Part shown: one piece after another, positions 56,701 through 64,000 of the stretch
Layout of the letters: every line of letters starts with the position of its first letter
Position numbering within the stretch: position 1 is the first letter of the stretch
NCBI RefSeq assembly: GCF_016808335.1
Contig: NC_053138.1
Location: forward strand, 11,277,900-11,341,899
Direction of reading: 5' to 3'
Source of the DNA: Panicum virgatum
Taxonomy: Eukaryota > Streptophyta > Magnoliopsida > Poales > Poaceae
Length of the DNA stretch: 64,000 nucleotides
The notes under the pieces: model-generated
Databases searched by the model: none
Seen by the model: the letters and a program-made list of their open reading frames with translations, nothing else
What the model was told of the DNA's origin: nothing
Position numbers and translations under genes: made by a program

Positions 56701-57459
56701 CAGACACCAAGCACATACAACAATAGCATAGTCTTTTTGTCCCAAGAAAGTTGGGCTAGGCTAGAGATGAAACTCAACATGAACTACAGATACTGGAAAG
56801 CATTCAACTGAAGAAGCCAGCACTTATACATCCCATCAGATGGCCCTTTTACATTAAATTCGCTAGCTAATGCATTGAAACAAAAGGAACGATCTAATCT
56901 AAAGGCGTTGCAACTAATCAGAGCTAAGCGCTAAAAGATTAACAGAGGAAAAACTCGATGGTACTGATTTTCAAACTAGAAGCGAAAAAAATCTACTCTA
57001 GAACTCGCAAGGAGCTAACTCAGCAGCAACCGCACTGACGCAGCTGATTGCCCACATTTGTTGCGCCTAAAAGCAGGGCGCGTTTCTTAAAATCGAAATA
57101 ACACAAAGCACGAAAATGCAATCTTTATCCATGAAATCAGAATGGGCAAAAGAAGAAAAAAAAACTACAGAACGCACCTCGTCAACAAAGACCTTGCCGG
57201 GGAGGGGCGGGAAGGCATCAAATCCGGACGCCCTCCTCCGCACCCGAATCTGTCTCCCGTTTCTTGGTCTCTGCACGAAATTATTCCCCAAACATCAGGA
57301 TAAGGAAAACGAGGAATCAGGGTGATACGAGCGGAGGAGGGAGGCGCTCACAGGAAACCGGAGATGGGGGCACGGGGCGCGCGGGGATGAAGACGATGAG
57401 GAAGGCGCCGAGGGGAAAGGGGAAGGCGCTGTGGCGGGGCGGAAGCTGCACGACTCCAT
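53710..57459 (-). CDS. PYRP2: chloroplast HAD-type phosphatase, PyrP2-like (riboflavin pathway)
   Basis: Eleven exons on the minus strand: 57352-57459, 57178-57270, 56260-56328, 56045-56149, 55723-55777, 54867-54940, 54560-54643, 54340-54480, 54166-54231, 53959-54068, 53710-53878. They total 1074 bp, 357 aa, all phases compatible. The sequence strongly resembles what I recall of Arabidopsis At4g11570, the chloroplast phosphatase proposed to dephosphorylate 5-amino-6-(5-phosphoribitylamino)uracil before lumazine synthase. The first 36 residues are Ser/Pro-rich, fitting a transit peptide. HAD landmarks: motif I FSWDNVIADT (119-128), motif II CAVASS (218-223), KPSKCVVFEDDPRG (269-282) with the acidic motif IV. 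The canonical first Asp of motif I is Ser120. The intron after exon 54166-54231 starts with GC, the others with GT. Start chosen because it gives the transit peptide and is the first ATG of the open exon. Confidence 0.85.
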
Positions 57460-58323
57460 TGGAAGGGGAAAGAAGAGAGGAAGAGAGGGATAGTAGTGGA
57501 GGGGTTTTATTTTTAGAAGAGTTTTTCCGATTTCCTATGTATTTATATTATTTTTTCTGGCTGTAAAATGTAAGATGAAAGGAGAGTTTTATTTTTTTTC
57601 TGTTGGTATATATATACTTGGTAGGTATAGAGGAATTGATGTGAAAGTTTCTCGTTGGAAGTTGACATAACAGAATTTTCTCGATACTCCTTGGGTATTT
57701 TTCTTTAGGATAATGCTTGGTACCTGGCTGTATCCTATATATATTCAAATAAAGTGCTGATTTCTTGAGAAAATATATTTTTTTAAAAAACAGGGGAAAA
57801 TATCTTTTACAAAAGTGAATGCTATCCTATAATTATTTTATGCAATTTATACACATTATCTTAACATCCATCTATCTGGAATATTGAACATATGTTGAGT
57901 TGCTTGTCTGTGTTTTTTTACCGACTATCAAACTATTATGATCTCACAGAATTGATAACTCAAATCAAAGCATTATGACGTTCTGAGACCTGATTGCTCA
58001 AACATCTGCCTTGACACTAGCAATCTAGATGACAAATTATGGTAGGTCTAGTTATATTGTTTAGCTCATAATTGTCATCTGTTCTTAAAAAAACACAAAT
58101 CATGAACGGTTTAAAGCGACCTTTATATTAGGGCTTGATGAGATTTATCTCCAAAACTCACAACTGATTATTGTTGCAGACAGCTGAAACGTGCACTTGC
58201 ATTGCAAATTTGCAACAGATCAGAATCACGCTTACGAGCACACATGTAACATCAGGTCATCAGCGTCAAATACGACAAATCATTTACCTTTGCAAACGTA
58301 AAAGTTGAATATAAAATATATAA

Positions 58324-59444
58324 GAGTAAATTGCACCCATTATACAACAACTTGTCAGATGGATGCAAATCGGTCCAACAACTTGTAAAATGCTCAATTT
58401 AATGCAATAACTTGACAGGTGGGTGCAAATCGGCCCAACAACTTATAAAATGCCCAACGTAATGCAATAACTTGGCAAATAGGTGCATTCACAGTCCAAA
58501 CATTACACGACAATGTAACTAACGCAAAGTCTCAATAAAGAGTATATTCATGTTAAGACAAATTATTACGTGGCAATGTATTTGGACAGGATAAAATCCC
58601 TCACTGTTTAGAAATTAATATTATGTCTTTACATTAATTATTTTTGTATAGTGGTATAATTTTAATTAAAACTATTTAATTTGATATTCGATATTGAAAA
58701 ATTCACCCTTACTGTTTACTATATGTTTGATTATATGCACTGTTAAACTAAAAAAACCAATACATTGATACAAACTATTGATACATTTTAGGAGCTTGGT
58801 ACATATATTTTTAACGCCTCATATATTCGTTAGAAAGGAAAAATGAGTTAAATAAACAGAAACAAACATGAGCATCGTTGAACACATGAGCAGAAGCGCC
58901 GAATATTTCAGGGTCTCTCTTATCGACTTCAGTGTTTGAGTGATGCTAATGGTGTAATTTTAAAATTTGTTTGCATTTGAACTAATAAAAATTGTACATA
59001 ATTGAAAAGCAACAACAAAATCACCATCAATAATTTCCATTTATAAAATTTAAAAATTATTGACGTTCATCTACTTTGCTTAATATGTTAATACTGTAAT
59101 TTTGGTTAAATAATATATTATTTTTAATAAAACCATAATTAATTTATTCTGATAATAAAATTATTGGTGTCCATTGCGACACAAAAATCTACGGTCAAAC
59201 AATACGTTCCGACGTGAATATACTCTTTATTGTAACTTGACGTTAGCAAATATATTGTCGTGTAATGTTTGTACTGTGAATACACCAATTTACCAAGTTA
59301 TTGTATCAAATTAAGTATTTTCTAAGTTGTTGGATCAATCTTCACCCAGCTATCAAGCTGTTGGACTAAATTGAGTATTTTACAAATTGTTGGATCAATT
59401 TACACCCACCTGCCACGTTGTTGTATGATGGGTGCAATTTAATC
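58324..59444. mobile_element. MULE-like element with about 240 bp inverted ends, 1.12 kb
   Basis: The left arm (AGTAAATTGCACCCATTATA...) and inverted right arm (TTAAATTGCACCCATCATAC...) match for about 240 bp, including ACATTACACGACAAT and AATAAAGAGTATATTCA. Each arm contains near-tandem copies of a roughly 55 bp unit (CAACAACTTGT...GGTGCAAATCGG). The AT-rich centre has no ORF. Target duplication not clear. Confidence 0.78.
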
Positions 59445-60394
59445 AATATAGAATATGCTCTGCAGCATATACTTTGCTTCAGCATCTCTCTGCAGAAACA
59501 ATGCACGTGCTCGAGTGCACGAAAAATCTATCGTGCTAATTGCTACGCATGACATCAGCGCGCCATGCATATTTATGTTTTTAATACTTTGGGCTATGAG
59601 AATATACATTTTTTTTGTACACAGAAAAGGAATATAATGTACACTTAGTTCCATCAAAATACGAAAATACATGTTATATATAAACAAAATAAGCCATAGC
59701 CCATAGGTTGAGGTCTTGAACCATTGTGAGGGCTATTATGAATTCAAAATTATTTCTTGAAGAAATTTGCATGCAAGTAAGGCTCCAAGAAGAAAAATAA
59801 GTATGGGCAACTATAGTTCAATTTTCTTTTTTTGAGCAACGTAAGGGCATTTTCTCTCTTCATTTTGCGCAAAAGAAAAAAAAAGCTATCTATAACCTTT
59901 TGGGTAAAGAAAAATTTATTTCACTACACTACTAAGGTTTCCAACACTATTCCTTCAATCCTCGATCATAAGAAAAGAAAGTTTCTTTCTGCTTCCTTGT
60001 GCCTTTGTTGGTAGGTAAGCCACGTGCATAACGTGAATGCGTGTAAATTACACCGAGTAAGAATTGTTAAACACCACAAGTCAAGGTATGAATGACTTTC
60101 TATTTAGTCCTAAATCAAAGTATTTTCTCTTTGGATAATGCTTTGGTACCTTTGTCCTTTTTTTAGAGAGAGAGAGAGAGAGAGGAACTTTTTTTTTTGA
60201 GAAGGGAGAGAGTGGAACTTGGTACCTTTGTCTATATCGTTATAGAACAAAAAAAAGGTATAATTGGGGCTGAAAGTTTGGAGGCCCAAACTAACAGGGC
60301 CACGACTTTCAAAGCCCAAGAAGTGTCCACCAGATCTGACGCCAACCCATCTCCATTCTGCCCGTCTCGACTGCTCCCAACTCCGGCGACCACC
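59445..60394. promoter_or_regulatory. intergenic and 5' region of the plus-strand membrane gene
   Basis: No gene seen. A GA microsatellite lies at 60165-60183 and a duplicated TTGGTACCTTTGTC word at 60143 and 60219. A pyrimidine-rich leader precedes the ATG at 60395. No TATA box is called with confidence. Confidence 0.4.
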
Positions 60395-63099
60395 ATGGCC
60401 GCTCGCCGGAGCACCGCCCCCAACCCGCGCGGACTCCTTCCCGCCCTCCTTCTCCTCGTCTGCTCGTCCCTCCCGCCCCTCGCCGCCGCCTATCGCCCCG
60501 GCGACATCGTCCCGATGCTCCGCTCCGGCCAGTACCACGGCGTAATCCAATCAACCTCAACCCTTACTCAAGAGCAGGGATCCTGCAGCTATTCCCCTTC
60601 GTGTGCGTCTGATCTGTGCGGTCGTTTCGTTTGTTTTGCAGTCGAGATCGGTGTGGTTCGACGTGGTGGGCCGCCACTGCCCGGCCTTCGCGGTTAACCG
60701 GGAGGTGAGGCTTTCCTGGAAGGCTCGAAGGTTCCATCTCCACGCTTTCTTCTTTCGGGGAGGTTTAGTGACTTGGTTGAGGTTTCTTGTGCAGGTGCTG
60801 ATGCCGATCCCAAAGCCGACCGGGTTCACTGGTGCTGATCCGTACAAGATGTGAGTACCATCTCCCTCAAGTACTGCAGTATTCAACATGTCTGAGACTA
60901 CATTTGTTGAATAATGCATAAGCTTCATGCGATATTTAGTGTGTTTGTGTGAATTGTTCGTGGTTATTGTTTTGTTGTTGCCAAGTTGACTAGTTTGTAA
61001 AACTACAATATGTAAAAATTGTTAGATTATTCAGAAGTGCTTGGTTGCTTGATAAGAAATGTCGAACTCAAGCTTTATCTTGTTCATTTGAATGAAAAAA
61101 ATGTGAGTTGTAGCATGATTCGAGGTGTGCTGTGGGTAAATAATCACTAGTGTGGTTAGGTCTTTCTTCTTCATTATTGATGTGTTTGGGTAAACTTCAG
61201 ATCCTGGAATGAATGTAAGTGAGAGGATTTGGAATATATAAATATGCGTTAGAAAATCTTCAGAAGACTCTGTGCAGAAGCCCATATGAAATATGCTTGT
61301 GATTCCTCTGTAATTGCAATGGAACTTGACTGAATTTGATCAAGAAATAATAATAACTGAAAATGATGGGGTTGCACCACTTGTTATGCTTTTGTAATGA
61401 GTCCATATTTGCATAAATGTGTTTGTCTTACCTGATATAACTATGCAGAACATTTCAAATTGGACATGAAAAGTTCCATGTTCCTTGGCTTTATGTTATA
61501 AATCGCAAAACCTCTGAAGTTCCACTGATCGATTTCCATTTGGTGAGGAATACGCTCATTTCTGGACTTTTGTTTACACAATCCTAGTGGGCTGTTTGTC
61601 TCCTGGGTTTAATAGCATATTGTTCTGAATTTTACAGAAGTACTCTGGAAATGATCTACTTGGTGTAACAGCTAAAGTTGTGGACATGCCTCACCACTGT
61701 ACGTAATGTGTTGTCTTTCCTCGTTATATCTCATTTTCATGAATGCCGTTTATACTCATTTTTTAAAAGGTTTTTGTCCCCTAAAGTTATTTCTAGGTTC
61801 TAGATCTGCCAACTAAACGCTAGTTAGTGATGAGGGCTTTCGTCATTATATATATACTCCTATGTGTTACTACTTTTGTATATTTAAGTTAGTGTAAAGT
61901 TCTTTTACCGTGTTGAACCATTTGTGTGCTTTAGTCAAGCAGACTCTGTGTCAATTCACCAATATTGATTGGCCTGCCTTAACAACTGCTGGGTTTTATA
62001 TGATGTCTGGTGGGCATATTATGAACTCCAATGTGCTATAGACATGTCAACCTCCAAGGCTTGCAAACATGATAATGAAATACATCATCTCTTTTACCAA
62101 ATCTTGTTCTCTCTTTGCCCTATGCAAGCGGAAATTTCATTTGAAGCAAAGTATTGTGATGCATTTTTTGCTTACATGGTCAATCGGTACCCTACCCACT
62201 GAACATTTTGTTCATGGCAGATGTGGAAATTCATCCTGACATAAAGAAGAATTTCTGGGATCCACAGAATTGGCCAAAATATGTTCTTGTCAGATATACA
62301 TGGTCTGGATTTTTACCTGCCCTATTTCTGTGTATTTATAAATGTAACCTTCTGGAGTAGCCTTTGCCAACTATGAGAAAAGCCGTTAACACCTGAATTC
62401 ATATGTTTATCCAGGGAGGAGCAATCAGAGATAGATGTTGCTGGAGGGTTTTATGTGTTATTTGGATCTGGTGAGTTCATTGGCTAATTCAGATAGCTTT
62501 TACGTAGCTATGGAGCTTACCTTATCCTATGGACAACTGACCAAACAATTTATGATTTCATTTCTTCTGATATATGCATATAGCAAAGGGTTAAATTTTC
62601 TGGATCCTAATTACTTCTGTCACTCAAACATGCAGGGCTTGTTCTGTCCTTCATCCTTGCAATCTATGTCCTACAGTCATCTCAAGAAAAGTTAACAAGG
62701 TACAGTTCTTCCATATTTAATTTGTTTATGGGATTCTAGGATGAATAATTAGTGACTCTGATGCTAAAAAAATAGATTATTCTGGTTTGAACCAACCTCC
62801 CTATCCAGATAGGCCCCTATGGTAAAAAAAGCACTCTTAAGAGTCGGCACCTGTAAACCTGGGACCTATAGCTTGTCAAGACAGCGAGGTTAAAAATAAC
62901 TAGCAAGCTTGGTTAACATCGACGCCATTGCATTCTTCTATTTTTATCATGTTGTTGGTGCGAGGATCTTTGCTAATCAGCAATACTGTCAGGCAGAAAA
63001 ACTTGTTGAAAATGTGTTGACACTCTGCTTTGCAGGTTTGTGCGAGAAGCGGTTGCAGATAGTAGCCTACCAGAGGGAGGAGTTGCAAAGGTCGAGTGA
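60395..63099 (+). CDS. conserved plant type I membrane protein, unknown function
   Basis: Nine exons: 60395-60541, 60642-60704, 60795-60850, 61449-61542, 61638-61698, 62221-62302, 62415-62470, 62636-62699, 63036-63099; 687 bp, 228 aa, all GT-AG with compatible phases. Residues 1-33 are a signal peptide (basic start, LLPALLLLVCSS core, AAA|Y cleavage region). Residues 34-177 form a soluble, probably lumenal or extracellular domain with two Cys and many aromatic residues (FDVVGRHCPAF, HVPWLYVINR, WDPQNWPKYVLVRYTW). One membrane span lies at about 178-203 (GGFYVLFGSG...ILAIYVL), then a short tail. The start is the only ATG (ACCATGG context) giving a signal peptide. I recognise the type as conserved across plants but cannot name it. 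It is divergent from the PyrP2 gene, with a transposon between them. Confidence 0.87.
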
Positions 63100-63562
63100 C
63101 CTATCAACAATGGGATGTCATGTTGTCCACTAATTTCTGCACTGATCAGAACAACAAGAGATGCTCAACAGCCAATTTTCATGGATGTGTAGCTTGTAAT
63201 ACTACAGAACCGCAGACATCTGAAGATCCAGTGGATTATTTCTTGTGCATGCTCTGAAATGAACTCAGTTTAACACAACAAAAGTGGAGAAAGGTGCAAC
63301 ATAGGATCATCGGTGTAGTGGCATTTCAACCAGACTGGAGTTTTTGGTGTATTGCAAAGTGAGAATTTGGGAGTGAACCATCTTTTGGTTTTTCTGGGGT
63401 TTGTAGTATCTGTAGTGAAAAATGTAGAAATAGCTGGACCAAACGTGTATGATTTGCCTTTCTACTGTCCAATGAGATAGTTTCAGAAAATGCTAAATTG
63501 CTTGACACCGTGATGACTAAATCTTTGAAAGTTCCATTAAATCATTACATCAATAGTATGCT

Positions 63563-63837
63563 ACTCCCTACTCCGTCCATGAACATAAGCACCTCTAGAG
63601 GTTTTGATTTGTCCATGAATATAAACACTTATGGGTCATTCGCCCCCTTCTCTCCCTCTTGTATAAGTTCGGGGACTCACGAAGCTTAATTATTGGCAAC
63701 AAGTAACGCAAACCGAACAGCCAATCCACGAATGAGTTGCTTAATTAACGCAATGGTTGGCGATGGTTAATTAAAGGAAAGAACTCATGTTCCATGACTT
63801 TAAAGTGTCCTAAAAACTCTAATGGACGGAGGGAGTA
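63563..63837. mobile_element. Stowaway-like MITE, about 275 bp
   Basis: CTCCGTCCATGAACAT on the left and ATGGACGGAGGGAGTA on the right are inverted ends of the common grass TACTCCCTCCGTCC type, with TA at the boundaries. It lies 3' of the membrane protein gene. Confidence 0.75.
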
Positions 63838-64000
63838 CTATTGTATGGATTGTCAAGAAATGATAATCAGTCAATGTGCAGTTCAACAACGAAAGATTTA
63901 ATATATAACCTTAAAGTGCTGTTTTCTTAATTGACTTCAAATATACAACACAAGCATACCAGGGTCCGAAGTGAATATGAACTAACAGCACAAACTAGGG
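63838..64000. other. no feature recognised
   Basis: AT-rich flank up to the window edge. Confidence 0.5.

Noticed and set aside
1..64000. CRISPR arrays, phage or bacterial operons, resistance or toxin genes
   Set aside because: None seen; tandem repeats here are transposon arrays or microsatellites, and all genes have plant introns.

Overview
This is plant nuclear DNA, almost certainly from a grass and probably a panicoid. The evidence is grass-style genes with short GC-rich first exons and GT-AG introns, a chromovirus with very long LTRs, CACTA, hAT, Tourist, Stowaway and MULE elements, a Helitron, a tRNA-derived SINE, and a nuclear copy of a mitochondrial maturase gene. Most of the window is mobile DNA. 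There are no bacterial or phage genes and no CRISPR arrays.

Layout. 1-11735: a nearly complete, apparently very young Ty3/gypsy chromovirus (Tekay/Del type), cut at its left end by the window edge. It has an extra ORF upstream of an intact gag-pol and a 3.83 kb LTR. 12408-12972: a nuclear fragment of mitochondrial matR (minus strand). 13330-14336: a non-autonomous Helitron. 14989-22218: a stack of transposons inside one another. A hAT holds a CACTA, and the CACTA holds a small LTR retrotransposon; a Tourist MITE also sits in the hAT. 22907-24013: a broken copy (A) of a four-span membrane protein gene, hit by a 158 bp hAT MITE. 24470-38800: a patchwork of GC-rich repeat units around a conserved near-palindrome, degenerate Do-like (PDZ) protease pseudogenes, a copia fragment and a large foldback. 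39211-40647: a diverged LTR. 41030-44113: a Tourist-like MITE carrying a solo chromovirus LTR. 44457-45471: the second copy (B) of the membrane protein gene, whose 3' end was displaced about 4 kb by a transposon that itself holds a retroposon and a SINE. 49539-53260: several MITEs and an LTR remnant.

The right end holds the two genes I consider functional. A chloroplast-targeted HAD-family phosphatase of the PyrP2 type (riboflavin pathway) lies on the minus strand (57459 down to 53710, 11 exons, 357 aa). A conserved secretory-pathway membrane protein of unknown function lies on the plus strand (60395-63099, 9 exons, 228 aa). They are divergent, about 2.9 kb apart, with a long-TIR MULE-like element between them.

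Copies A and B, together with a decayed PyrP2 fragment at 24470-24640, show that a block containing the membrane gene and its PyrP2 neighbour was duplicated; the left block then decayed. I found no convincing new biosynthetic or defence system. The strongest unusual items are the ORF0 chromovirus with splice-acceptor-like sites abutting both start codons, the five-copy palindrome unit, the 30 bp perfect hairpin at 28540-28635, the chimeric tail of gene B, and the atypical motif I of the HAD protein. All homology statements come from reading the sequence and from recall, not from database searches.
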